A DNA stretch of 64,000 bases from Ancylobacter koreensis (GTDB taxonomy: Bacteria; Pseudomonadota; Alphaproteobacteria; Rhizobiales; Xanthobacteraceae): assembly GCF_023016525.1 (NCBI RefSeq), contig NZ_JALKCG010000001.1:1426001-1490000 (forward strand). The letters are read 5' to 3'. The notes beneath the pieces are model-generated. The model did not search any database. It saw nothing but the letters and a program-made list of their open reading frames with translations, and was not told where the DNA came from. Each line of letters begins with the position of its first letter. Position 1 is the first letter of the stretch. A program made the position numbers and the translations under genes. This document shows positions 18,853-26,868 of this stretch, in pieces.

Positions 18853-19653
18853 TCACGGCAGCGCCGCCCCGCTCAGGGCCGCCCCGCTCATGGCCGCCCC
18901 GCTCATGGTCGGCTCCAGCGCGAAGGGGCCACCCCAGGCGCGCAGCATCGCCGGATCGCGGCTCGCCAGCATCAGGCATTTCCATAGCGTGACCGAGATG
19001 GAGTCCAGCACCACGATGCCGAGCTCACGCTCCAGCCGGGGCGCGAGCGCCGAACCTTTGAGATTGGTGCAGACGATGGCGGCGACGTCGCAGCCCTCGC
19101 GGGCGACCTCGCGCACCATGCGGGCGATCTCCTCCTCGCCAACCTCGGCGAAGGAATAATTGTCGCTAAGCCCGAGATGGCGCTCCGCCACGCAAGGCAG
19201 CCCGGCGGTCTGCCAGTTCGCCTGTATCCGCGCCTGCACGTCGGTGCTGTAGGGCGTCACCAGCCCGATGCGGGCGAAGCCGCCAAGCCGGAACAGCTCG
19301 CGGAAGGCGAGCACCGCCGTGCAGGCGGGAATCCCGGTGCGCGCGGCGATGGCATCGCACAGCGCCTCGTCGCGCTCGAAGCCGAGCCAGGCGGCGGAGG
19401 TGCCGTTCCAGCCGATGACGTCGACGCGCGCATCCGCCAGCAGCTCGGCGGCGGCGAGGATGCCTTCGGGGGCGAACTGACCGAGCGCGGTCGGCGACAG
19501 GGCGATCTCGGTGACGCGGAAGCGGGAGAAATGCGCGCTCACCCCGTCGAGCCCCGCCAGCATGGCCGCCGTCAGCGGCTCCAGCGCGGTGTTCGAGGAG
19601 GGGGTGAGCATGCCGAGCCGCGCGAGGGGCACCGGGGGAGGGGCTGCTGTCAC
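18853..19653 (-). CDS. Asp/Glu racemase superfamily enzyme (maleate isomerase / arylmalonate decarboxylase-like)
   Basis: The 266-aa protein starts LARLGMLTPSSNTALEP, typical of the maleate isomerase/arylmalonate decarboxylase branch. The first catalytic position reads NGTSAAW, with Gly-Thr-Ser where racemases and maleate isomerase carry Cys; the second Cys is kept (AIVCTNLKG). That single-Cys GTS pattern matches what I recall of arylmalonate decarboxylase, where Thr-Ser form the oxyanion pocket. The C-terminus ends in a repetitive SGAA stretch made by a 15-bp tandem repeat. It is divergent from the GntR gene, its likely regulator. Maleate isomerase remains possible. Confidence 0.8.
   Translation of the reverse strand: MTAAPPPVPLARLGMLTPSSNTALEPLTAAMLAGLDGVSAHFSRFRVTEIALSPTALGQFAPEGILAAAELLADARVDVIGWNGTSAAWLGFERDEALCDAIAARTGIPACTAVLAFRELFRLGGFARIGLVTPYSTDVQARIQANWQTAGLPCVAERHLGLSDNYSFAEVGEEEIARMVREVAREGCDVAAIVCTNLKGSALAPRLERELGIVVLDSISVTLWKCLMLASRDPAMLRAWGGPFALEPTMSGAAMSGAALSGAALP
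18863..18907. repeat. 15-bp tandem repeat (3 copies) in coding sequence
   Basis: Three 15-bp units GCCGCCCCGCTCAxG run head to tail within the 3' end of the racemase-superfamily gene and encode (M/L)SGAA on the minus strand. As the unit is a multiple of three, copy changes alter tail length without a frameshift. It probably arose by slippage. Confidence 0.9.
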
Positions 19654-19748
19654 GATCGTCTCGCTGCTCGGGGCGGCCGGACCCGCAGGACGTGCGGACG
19701 GGCCATGTCACCCCCCAAGGCTTAGCCGCCGCGCGGCGCGACCGTCAA

Positions 19749-19762
19749 GATTGTATGCGATC
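19749..19762. promoter_or_regulatory. Candidate GntR/FCD operator
   Basis: GATTGTATGCGATC is an imperfect palindrome (pattern GATYGYATRCRATC) between the divergent racemase-superfamily gene and the GntR gene, within an AT-rich patch (19745-19800). FCD regulators often bind short palindromes of the TTGTATACAA sort. The binder is inferred from position. Confidence 0.4.
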
Positions 19763-19930
19763 TATGGATGTTGAATTCATATGCAGATAATCGAATTCTG
19801 TTCAAAAGTTACGCACGCGAAATTGCCCGAAGGCAGGCGAGTGGCGGAGATGGTGGACGAAACGGTTCCGCCATGTATTTTCCTGCCGGAGATTCGAGCA
19901 GCCACCCCGCCAGCCGAGGTTATATCGTCG

Positions 19931-20617
19931 ATGACGACGCTTCCGAACCGCAAGGAGCCTGGCCGGGCCGGCACTGCCGAGCGTTCTCCGTTGCACGACG
20001 ACGTCGTCGGCCGTCTCCGCCAGATGATCATCCGCTGCGAACTTGCCCCGGGTGAGCGATTTACCGAGCACACGTTGGTCGAGAAGTTCGGCGTCTCGCG
20101 TACCCCGCTGCGCGAGGCGCTGAAGATCCTGGCCTCCGAAGGGCTGGTGGAGATGCGCCCGCATCGCGGCTCGTCGGTGGCGCCGATCTCCATCGAGGAA
20201 ATCTCGCAGACCTTCGCGGTGCTCGGCGCGCTGGAGGAGATGGCGGGGCCGCTGATCTGCGACCGGGTCTCGAATGTCGACATCGCGCGGCTCGACGCCA
20301 TCAAGGATGAGATGAGCAGCCGGCGCGACGCCACCGACCGCAACAGCTATTTCGAGCTCAACGTCGCCTTCCACCAGTCGATGATCGCGCTCGGCGGCAA
20401 TGTCGTGCTGTCGGCGACCTACAACCAGCTCTTCGGCAAGCTGCAGCGCGCCCGCTATCTCGTGAACGACGACCGGAACCGCTGGAGCGAGTCGGCGCGC
20501 GAGCATGACTGGATCATGGAGGCGCTGCGCCAGCGCGACGGCGCCGAACTCTCCAAACGCTTGAAAGAACACAATTCCCGCACCGCCCGGGCGGTGGTGG
20601 AGAAGCTGCGCGGCTGA
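19931..20617 (+). CDS. GntR-family regulator, FadR/FCD subfamily
   Basis: The 228-aa regulator has an N-terminal winged helix (VVGRLRQMIIRCELAPGERFTEHTLVEKFGVSRTPLREALKILASEGLVE) and a helical FCD ligand domain with metal-type histidines (ELNVAFHQSM, SAREHDWIMEAL). The frame is open from 19781, but the ATG at 19931 gives the usual FCD length of about 220-240 aa. It sits between the divergent SDR/racemase pair and the hydroxyacid dehydrogenase/ABC/amidase operon, so it may control either. FCD ligands are usually small carboxylic acids. Confidence 0.88.
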   Translation: MTTLPNRKEPGRAGTAERSPLHDDVVGRLRQMIIRCELAPGERFTEHTLVEKFGVSRTPLREALKILASEGLVEMRPHRGSSVAPISIEEISQTFAVLGALEEMAGPLICDRVSNVDIARLDAIKDEMSSRRDATDRNSYFELNVAFHQSMIALGGNVVLSATYNQLFGKLQRARYLVNDDRNRWSESAREHDWIMEALRQRDGAELSKRLKEHNSRTARAVVEKLRG

Positions 20618-20791
20618 CCGCGCCCGCCTGCGCGCCGCCGCGCTGGCATCCTCCTTGCTGATGAGATGGGGCGCGGCACTCGCCCGCGTGGCCTTCGCGC
20701 GCCCTCCGGCGTGCCGGGCGCGGGCCGCCGCGCATCATCCCCGTGACCATCTAGCCACGCAGGCGCCCGCCGCCCGCGCGAAGGATTCCCC

Positions 20792-21784
20792 ATGTCCGAG
20801 CCGCTGCATCTCCACTTCGAAAACCACGCCGCCCTCGGCCCGGTCTTCCAGGCCACGCCCGAGCGCGTCGAGGCCGCGCTCGCCAAGCGTCCGGAACTGC
20901 GCGAGCGGCTGCGCATCACCATCGGACTGGACGGCGAGGGCTATGCCGAGGCGATGCAGACCGCCGACATCCTGTTCGGCTGGAATTTCGACCGCGCGCT
21001 GATCGCCGGCGGCGGCGCGCCGCGCCTGCGCTGGGTCCACGCGCATGGGGCGGGCATCAACCACCTGCTGCCGCTCGACTGGCTGCCGAAGCGCGCCGTG
21101 CTCACCAACAGCCGGGGGGTTCACGCCGAAAAGGCCGATGAATACACGATCATGGCGCTGCTCATGCTCAACAACCGGCTGCCCGAAAGCGCCACCCACC
21201 AGCGCGCCGCGCGCTGGGAGCAGGTGTTCTCCTCCTCCATCGTCGGCAAGACCGTGCTGGTGATCGGCGTCGGCCATATCGGTGCCGGAGCGGCGCGCTG
21301 GGCCAAGCGTTTCGGGCTGAATGTAATCGGCATACGCCGCAGCGGCCGGCGCCACGCCCATGTGCACGAGATGCACACGCCGGACGCGCTGCACGCGCTG
21401 CTGCCGCGCGCCGATTTCGTGCTGGTGAGCGCCCCGCACACGGACGAGACGACGCATCTCATCGGTGCCGCCGAGCTCGCCCTGATGAAGGACGGCGCCG
21501 GGCTGGTGAACTACAGCCGCGCCCATCTGGTCGACTATGACGCGCTGCGGGCCGAGCTGGAGAAGGGCCGGCTCAGCGCGATCCTCGACGTGTTCGACCC
21601 CGAGCCGCTGCCGGCTTCGTCGCCGCTGTGGCGCACGCCGAACCTCATCATGACGCCGCACTGCGCCTCGGACGACACCGAGCGCTTCACGCCCAAGACG
21701 CTCGATCTCGTCTTCGGCAATGTGACGCGGCTCCTCGCCGGCAAGCCTTTGGTAAATCGCGTGAATCGCGTGCGTCAGTACTGA
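20792..21784 (+). CDS. D-2-hydroxyacid dehydrogenase family protein
   Basis: This 330-aa NAD(P)-dependent enzyme should interconvert a 2-oxoacid and its D-2-hydroxyacid in the cytoplasm. It shows GVGHIGAGAARWAKRFG (Rossmann glycine loop near residue 154) and the catalytic triad: Arg in NYSRAHLVD, Glu in FDPEPLP and His in MTPHCAS. The ATG follows AAGGATTCCCC. The next gene, a binding protein, starts 117 bp downstream on the same strand. The substrate is unknown; reduction of a 2-oxoacid derived from the transported amino acid is plausible. Confidence 0.87.
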   Translation: MSEPLHLHFENHAALGPVFQATPERVEAALAKRPELRERLRITIGLDGEGYAEAMQTADILFGWNFDRALIAGGGAPRLRWVHAHGAGINHLLPLDWLPKRAVLTNSRGVHAEKADEYTIMALLMLNNRLPESATHQRAARWEQVFSSSIVGKTVLVIGVGHIGAGAARWAKRFGLNVIGIRRSGRRHAHVHEMHTPDALHALLPRADFVLVSAPHTDETTHLIGAAELALMKDGAGLVNYSRAHLVDYDALRAELEKGRLSAILDVFDPEPLPASSPLWRTPNLIMTPHCASDDTERFTPKTLDLVFGNVTRLLAGKPLVNRVNRVRQY

Positions 21785-21901
21785 CCCGGCACGCAAATGA
21801 TTTAATTCAGGAACCAGCATGTGACCACAAGGCACGAGGCTTGCATTCATTTACAGCTACGCAGGCGGCCCGACCCCACCCGCCCGCAACAGGAGGTACG
21901 G

Positions 21902-22744
21902 ATGACCGGTTTCATGCATTTGGCCCGTCGCTCGCTGCTCGCGGCGCTGGCCCTGACGGCCGCCGGCGCGGCGCTCGGCACCCACGCGGCCCGCGCGGCC
22001 ACGCTCGAGGAGATCAAGGCGCGCGGCTACATGGTCGTGGCCACCGAGGACGACTACAAGCCGTTCGAGTTCCTTGAGGACGGCAAGCCGACCGGCTTCG
22101 ACAACGAGCTGCTGGTCGAGCTGCGCAAGTTCGTGCCCTTCGAGATCCGGCAGGAGATCATCCCCTGGTCCGGCATCCTCGCCGGCGTCGCCAGCGGCAA
22201 GTACGACATGGCGCTGACGGCGGTGATCATCACCAAGCCGCGCATGGCCTCGCTCGCCTTCACCACGCCGATCGCCGACGCCACGCATTACTACGTCACC
22301 CGCAAGGACGACACCTCGATCAAGGAGATCAAGGACCTGTCCGGCAAGAAGGTCGGCGTACAGACCGGCAGCGCGCAGCTCGAAAAGCTGCCCGAGCTGC
22401 AGGCCATGCTGGACAAGACCGGCGGCAAGCTCGGCGAGGTGACCCAGTACGGCTCCTATCCCGAGGCCTATCAGGACCTCGCGCTGGGCCGCATCGACTA
22501 TGTGATCAACACGATCATCAACCTGCGCTCGCTGGTGAAGGACAAGCCCGACGTCTTCGCGCTCGGCCAGCCGGTCTCCGGCCGCACCGTGCCGGCCTGG
22601 GCCATCAAGAAGGGCAATGACGGCCTCGTCGAGCTGATGAACGCCTTCCTTGCCGAGCAGAAGAAGAACGGCAATCTGGCGAAGCTTCAGGAGAAATGGT
22701 TCGGCCAGTCCTTCCCGGACCTGCCCGTCCACTTCGAGCCCTGA
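21902..22744 (+). CDS. Polar amino acid ABC transporter solute-binding protein
   Basis: The 280-aa periplasmic protein has a signal peptide (about 35 residues, ending HAARAAT) and the family-3 binding signature VVATEDDYKPFEFLEDGKPTGFDNELL. The ligand region follows (AVIITKPRMASLAFTTPI, then KVGVQTGSAQ). The start at 21902 is decided by an AGGAGG 6 bp upstream and the signal peptide; an open frame from 21821 lacks both. Two permeases and an ATPase follow. A perfect 9-bp hairpin lies just after its stop. The ligand is an amino acid or a similar cationic or polar compound. Confidence 0.92.
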   Translation: MTGFMHLARRSLLAALALTAAGAALGTHAARAATLEEIKARGYMVVATEDDYKPFEFLEDGKPTGFDNELLVELRKFVPFEIRQEIIPWSGILAGVASGKYDMALTAVIITKPRMASLAFTTPIADATHYYVTRKDDTSIKEIKDLSGKKVGVQTGSAQLEKLPELQAMLDKTGGKLGEVTQYGSYPEAYQDLALGRIDYVINTIINLRSLVKDKPDVFALGQPVSGRTVPAWAIKKGNDGLVELMNAFLAEQKKNGNLAKLQEKWFGQSFPDLPVHFEP

Positions 22745-22754
22745 TGTACCTCAG

Positions 22755-22777
22755 GCCGGCCGCCTCGCGCGGCCGGC
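22755..22777 (+). terminator. Intercistronic hairpin after solute-binding protein gene
   Basis: GCCGGCCGC and GCGGCCGGC form a 9-bp stem with a 5-nt loop, starting 10 nt after the binding-protein stop and ending just before the permease GTG start. Such hairpins allow more binding protein than permease to be made. Confidence 0.6.
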
Positions 22778-22789
22778 GGATGCCCGCAC

Positions 22790-23437
22790 GTGACATTCAA
22801 CGCATTCCTCTCCCTGCTGCACGGCGCCGGTGTGACGGTCTCGGTCTCGATGGCCGGGATCGCGCTCGGCGTGCCGTTCGGTCTCGTGCTGGCGCTGCTG
22901 CGCTGGCGGCGCGTGCCGTTGCTCGCGCCGCTCACCACCGTCTATGTCAGCCTGCTGCGCTCGACCCCGGCGGTCACGCTGTGCCTGCTGATCTTCTTCG
23001 CCCTGCCGGTGATCGGCATCGAGATCGACGCGCTCTCGGCGGCGATAGCCACGCTGGCGCTCAACACGGCGGCGTTCAACTGCGAAATCTGGCGCTCCGG
23101 GCTCACCAGCTTCCCGCGCGAGCAGGTGGAGGCGGCGCGCACCTTCGGCATGAGCGGCACTCTCATCTTCCGCCGCATCATCTTCCCCCAGCTCTGGCGC
23201 ACCTGCCTGCCCGCGCTCGTCAACGAGATGACGCTGCTCATCAAGTCGAGCACCGCCATCGCCGTGATCGGCGTGGCGGAGATCACCCGCGCGGCCATCC
23301 GCATCGGCGCGCAGACCTATGATCCGCTGCCGCCCATGCTGGTGGCGACGGGCATCTATGTCGTGCTGGTGCTCGTCTTCGTCGGCATCCAGCGCCTCAC
23401 CGAGCGCCTCTACGGCCAGGCGGGAGGCGCCCGATGA
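22790..23437 (+). CDS. Amino acid ABC transporter permease (HisQ/M family), first
   Basis: The 215-aa inner-membrane protein has about five helices and the family loop EQVEAARTFGMSGTLIFRRIIFPQ. VYVSLLRSTPAVTLCLLIFFALP near residue 50 is the HisM-family signature. It starts with GTG at 22790, within 13 nt of the hairpin, and its end overlaps the second permease (ATGA). The two permeases presumably form a heterodimer. Confidence 0.91.
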   Translation: MTFNAFLSLLHGAGVTVSVSMAGIALGVPFGLVLALLRWRRVPLLAPLTTVYVSLLRSTPAVTLCLLIFFALPVIGIEIDALSAAIATLALNTAAFNCEIWRSGLTSFPREQVEAARTFGMSGTLIFRRIIFPQLWRTCLPALVNEMTLLIKSSTAIAVIGVAEITRAAIRIGAQTYDPLPPMLVATGIYVVLVLVFVGIQRLTERLYGQAGGAR

Positions 23438-24090
23438 TACGCGACGTCTCGCTCATCTGGCAGAATGCCGACCGGCTGCTCGACGGGCTGACCAACACGG
23501 TTATCCTCAGCCTCGTCGGCGCGACGCTGGCGCTGGTGTTCGGCGCGCTGGTGGCGATCGCGCTGATGGCCTCGAACCGGGCGGTGCGCCTCACCAGCCG
23601 CGGCCTCGTGGACCTGATGCGCTGCGTGCCGTTCCTGATGCTGGTCTATCTCGTCTATTACGGGCTGCCGCGCCTGGGTCTGCGCTTCGACAGCTGGACG
23701 GCCGGCCTCGTCGCCATCGTGATCTACAACACGGCCTACATGGCCGAGATCATCCGGGGCATCTGGAGCCGGCTGGAGCGCGAGACCATCGAGGCGGGCA
23801 TCGCCTTCGGCTTCCACGGCTGGAAGCTGGTCGCGCGCATCGTCATGCCGCAGATCTTCCTGGCGGCGGCGCCGATGATCGGCAACCAGCTCATCCAGAT
23901 CATCAAGGACACGGCCTTCCTCACCATCATCGCCGTGCCCGAGCTGACCCACGCCGCCAACAGCATCCAGGCGCAGTATTTCATTCCCTTCGCGACCTTC
24001 CTCTCGGCAGTGCTGCTGTACTGGGCGCTGTGCATGGTGGTGGAGCTTGGGGTGTTCGTCGTCGAACGTATCGCGGAGAAGCGTCGCTGA
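23434..24090 (+). CDS. Amino acid ABC transporter permease (HisQ/M family), second
   Basis: This 218-aa inner-membrane permease has GLVDLMRCVPFLMLVYLVYYGLP (family signature) and the EAA-like loop ETIEAGIAFGFHGWKLVARIVMPQ. The start overlaps the previous gene by 4 bp and the stop overlaps the ATPase start (TGATG), so the three genes are coupled. Confidence 0.91.
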   Translation: MIRDVSLIWQNADRLLDGLTNTVILSLVGATLALVFGALVAIALMASNRAVRLTSRGLVDLMRCVPFLMLVYLVYYGLPRLGLRFDSWTAGLVAIVIYNTAYMAEIIRGIWSRLERETIEAGIAFGFHGWKLVARIVMPQIFLAAAPMIGNQLIQIIKDTAFLTIIAVPELTHAANSIQAQYFIPFATFLSAVLLYWALCMVVELGVFVVERIAEKRR

Positions 24091-24878
24091 TGACCGAGGC
24101 TGCCACCGAGACCCGCGACCCGCCGGTGCTGGAGATCAGCGGGCTGACCAAGACCTTCGGCGACCGCATCGTGCTCGACGGCGTGTCGCTCAGCGTCGCG
24201 CGCGGGCAGACCGTCTGCCTGCTGGGGCCGAGCGGTTCGGGCAAGTCGACGCTGCTGCGCTGCGTCAACTGGCTGGAGACCCCCGACCAGGGCGCCATCT
24301 ACCTCTCCGGCGAGCGCATGGGCATCCGCAAGGGCGGCGTGGTGCCGATGGGCAATGGGGAGCTGGCGCGCCTTCGCATGCGCATGGGCACCGTGTTCCA
24401 GCACTTCAATCTCTGGCCGCATATGAGCGTGCTGCAGAACATCATCGAGGCGCCGATCCATGTGCAGAAGCGCCGCCGCGACGAGGTGATCGCCGAGGCC
24501 GAGGCTCTGTTGGAGAATGTCGGCCTCTCCGACAAGCGCGACGCTTTCCCGAGCCGGCTTTCCGGCGGGCAGAAGCAGCGCGTCGGCATCGCCCGCGCGT
24601 TGGCGATGAAGCCCGAGCTGCTGCTGTTCGACGAGCCGACCTCGGCGCTCGACCCCGAGCTGGTCGGCGAGGTGATCGCCGTGATGAAGACGCTCTCGCA
24701 GGGCGGAAGCACCATGCTGGTGGTCACCCACGAAATGGGCTTCGCCCGCGAGACGGCCGACAAGGTGGTGCTGATGGATGCCGGGCGCATCGTCGAGGAG
24801 GGCGAGCCGGAGGTCTTCTTCGGCCGGCCGAAGACCGAGCGGGCGCGCCAGTTCCTGCAGCGCTACGTGAGCGCGTAA
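24090..24878 (+). CDS. Amino acid ABC transporter ATP-binding protein (HisP/GlnQ family)
   Basis: The 262-aa ATPase energises the two permeases. It shows Walker A GPSGSGKSTLLRC, Q-loop GTVFQHFNLWPHMSVLQN, signature LSGGQKQRVGIARAL, Walker B LLLFDEPTSALDPELV and H-loop VVTHEMGFA, all in the polar-amino-acid pattern. The true start is the ATG at 24090, overlapping the permease stop by one base; the longer open frame upstream is the permease region in another frame. Confidence 0.93.
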   Translation: MTEAATETRDPPVLEISGLTKTFGDRIVLDGVSLSVARGQTVCLLGPSGSGKSTLLRCVNWLETPDQGAIYLSGERMGIRKGGVVPMGNGELARLRMRMGTVFQHFNLWPHMSVLQNIIEAPIHVQKRRRDEVIAEAEALLENVGLSDKRDAFPSRLSGGQKQRVGIARALAMKPELLLFDEPTSALDPELVGEVIAVMKTLSQGGSTMLVVTHEMGFARETADKVVLMDAGRIVEEGEPEVFFGRPKTERARQFLQRYVSA

Positions 24879-24897
24879 GTCAGTCGAGGAGGAAAGC

Positions 24898-25539
24898 ATG
24901 AACGAGACGACGACACCGGCCGCGGCCGAAGGGCTGGACGGCGTGATCTACGATTTCGTCATCCCGCCGCGCCAGCCCTGGAGCCATGTGGTGAAGGCCG
25001 GCGAGGTGCTGCGCATCATCGACCTCGAAGGCCAGCAGGCGGTCGACTTCCTCTGCTACAACGCCGCCGACCCCGGCGACCGCTACAGCTCGATGAACAC
25101 CATCAAGGTGCAGGGCAATTCCTATGTCGGCAAGGGAACGGTGCTCTACACCGACGCCGGCGTCGCGCTGTTCACCGTGGTCGAAGACACGCTGGGCCGG
25201 CACGACACAGTGTATGGCTGCTGCAGCAACGCCAACAATTTCCTGCGCTACGGCGTGAAGACGACCGAGAGCTGCTACTCGAACTTCCTGAGCGAGCTCG
25301 GCAAGCACGGCATGGACCGCAGCGCCATCGTCTCCAACGTCAACTTCTTCATGCAGGTGCCGATCCTCGACGACGGCAGCGCCGGCATCGCCGCCGACAT
25401 CTCGCCGCCCGGCGGCTATGTCGACCTGCGCGCGGAGAACGACGTGCTGGCGGTGATCTCCAACTGCCCGCAGATGCACAACCCCTGCAACGCCTACAAC
25501 CCGACCCCCATCCGCGTCATCATCCGCACGGCGGCCTGA
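24898..25539 (+). CDS. DUF1989 (urea carboxylase-associated family) protein
   Basis: The 213-aa protein carries the DUF1989 pattern: VVKAGEVLRIIDLEGQQAVDFLCYNA, DRYSSMNTIKVQ, and the cysteine-rich loops YGCCSNANN and ISNCPQMHNPCN. Homologues next to urea or guanidine carboxylase (UAAP1/2, CgdA/CgdB) form a carboxyguanidine deiminase. No biotin carboxylase is present here and only one copy exists, so that pathway is not implied. An AGGAGGAAAGC ribosome site precedes the ATG, and the amidase starts directly after its stop. It likely acts with the amidase on the transported compound, perhaps as a C-N hydrolase or deiminase. Confidence 0.85.
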   Translation: MNETTTPAAAEGLDGVIYDFVIPPRQPWSHVVKAGEVLRIIDLEGQQAVDFLCYNAADPGDRYSSMNTIKVQGNSYVGKGTVLYTDAGVALFTVVEDTLGRHDTVYGCCSNANNFLRYGVKTTESCYSNFLSELGKHGMDRSAIVSNVNFFMQVPILDDGSAGIAADISPPGGYVDLRAENDVLAVISNCPQMHNPCNAYNPTPIRVIIRTAA

Positions 25540-26748
25540 ATGTCCCATCTCTCCGCCGCGAGCCTTCTCGCGGAACTGCGCGCGCGCGACGCCGCGCTGG
25601 GCGCCTTCACCGCTTTTTCCGAACCGCCGGGCGAGGGGGAGGCTGCCGCGCTGGCTCGCCTGCCACTCGCCGGGCTGCCGGTGGCGGTGAAGGACATCAT
25701 CGACACCGCCGATCTGCCGACCGGTTACGGCTCGCGGCTCTATGCCGGACACCGGCCGGCGATGGACGCGGCCATCGTCACCGCGCTGAGGCAGGCGGGC
25801 GCCTTCATCGTCGGCAAGACCACGACGACCGAATTCGCCACCCATCCTCCGACCGCGACGCTGAACCCGCGCGCGCCCGGGCACACGCCGGGCGGCTCCT
25901 CGGCCGGTTCGGCGGCGGCGGTGGCGGCCGGGCTGGTGCCCATCGCGCTGGGTACGCAGACGCTGGGCTCGATCCTGCGGCCGGCCTCCTATTGCGGCGT
26001 GGTCGGCTTCAAGCCGACGCATAACTGGTTCCCGCTGGCCGGCATGAAGGGGCTCGCCGCCTCGCTCGACACGGTGGGCTTCCTCGCCGCCGATGTCGGC
26101 GTGACGCGCCGGGTCTACGAGGCCCTGGTGCCCGACGACGCGGCGCCGCCGGTCCGTGCCCCGCGCCTGCTCTTCGCCCGCGCGCCGAACTGGGATCGCG
26201 CCACGCCGGATGCGCAGGCCGCCATCGAGGCCCGCGTCGCCGAGCTGCGGGACAGAGGCTTCGACATTGCCGAGGCGCCGCTGCCAGAGGGCTTTTCGGC
26301 GATGGACGGCACCGCCAACACCATCCACGACTACGAGGCCCACCGCGCGCTGGCGCCCGACATGGCGGCGAACGCGGCGGCCGGCGGTGGCCTCATAGAC
26401 CCGACGCTGGTCGAGCGCATCGCGCGCGCCGGGCGCTGGAGCGTTACCGATTACCGCGCGGCTCTGGGCATGGTGGAGCGCCAGCGCGCCGCCTTCACGG
26501 AGCTGTTCGGCGCGTTCGACGCCATCATAAGCCTCGCCGCCACCGGCGAGGCGCCTGCCGGCCTCGGGTCGACGGGACTGCCGCTGATGAACAGCGCCTG
26601 GACCGCGCTGCACATGCCCTGCCTGTCGCTGCCGGTTCTGGCGGGGGCGAACGGGTTGCCGATCGGCCTTCAGCTCATCGGCGGCCGCGGGCAGGACATG
26701 AAGCTGCTCGCCATCGGCGCGGCGGTGGAGGCGGCGCTGGCGGGCTGA
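25540..26748 (+). CDS. Amidase (amidase signature family)
   Basis: The 402-aa hydrolase carries the amidase-signature triad: Lys in LPVAVKDIID, cis-Ser in TPGGSSAGSAAAVAAG and nucleophile Ser in GTQTLGSILRPAS. It should release ammonia from an amide or urea-like group. Its ATG directly abuts the DUF1989 stop, so the two are probably made together. Its length is about that of a bare amidase domain, without the C-terminal extension of full allophanate hydrolases. The amino acid ABC transporter upstream and a permease downstream suggest a nitrogen-scavenging operon. The substrate is unknown. Confidence 0.88.
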   Translation: MSHLSAASLLAELRARDAALGAFTAFSEPPGEGEAAALARLPLAGLPVAVKDIIDTADLPTGYGSRLYAGHRPAMDAAIVTALRQAGAFIVGKTTTTEFATHPPTATLNPRAPGHTPGGSSAGSAAAVAAGLVPIALGTQTLGSILRPASYCGVVGFKPTHNWFPLAGMKGLAASLDTVGFLAADVGVTRRVYEALVPDDAAPPVRAPRLLFARAPNWDRATPDAQAAIEARVAELRDRGFDIAEAPLPEGFSAMDGTANTIHDYEAHRALAPDMAANAAAGGGLIDPTLVERIARAGRWSVTDYRAALGMVERQRAAFTELFGAFDAIISLAATGEAPAGLGSTGLPLMNSAWTALHMPCLSLPVLAGANGLPIGLQLIGGRGQDMKLLAIGAAVEAALAG

Positions 26749-26868
26749 GCGCCCGCTTGTGCCGGCCGGCGGGCTGTGGTCCGTTGCGGGGTATCTCACG
26801 ACCGGCCGGAGACCGATGGCAGCCCTTTCCGCCCTGTGCTCCCGCGCGGCCCCGATGGCGTCGGCCCG

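Noticed and set aside
24898-26748. Guanidine or urea carboxylase pathway
   Set aside because: No biotin carboxylase, only one DUF1989 copy and no guanidine riboswitch could be recognised upstream; the label would overreach.
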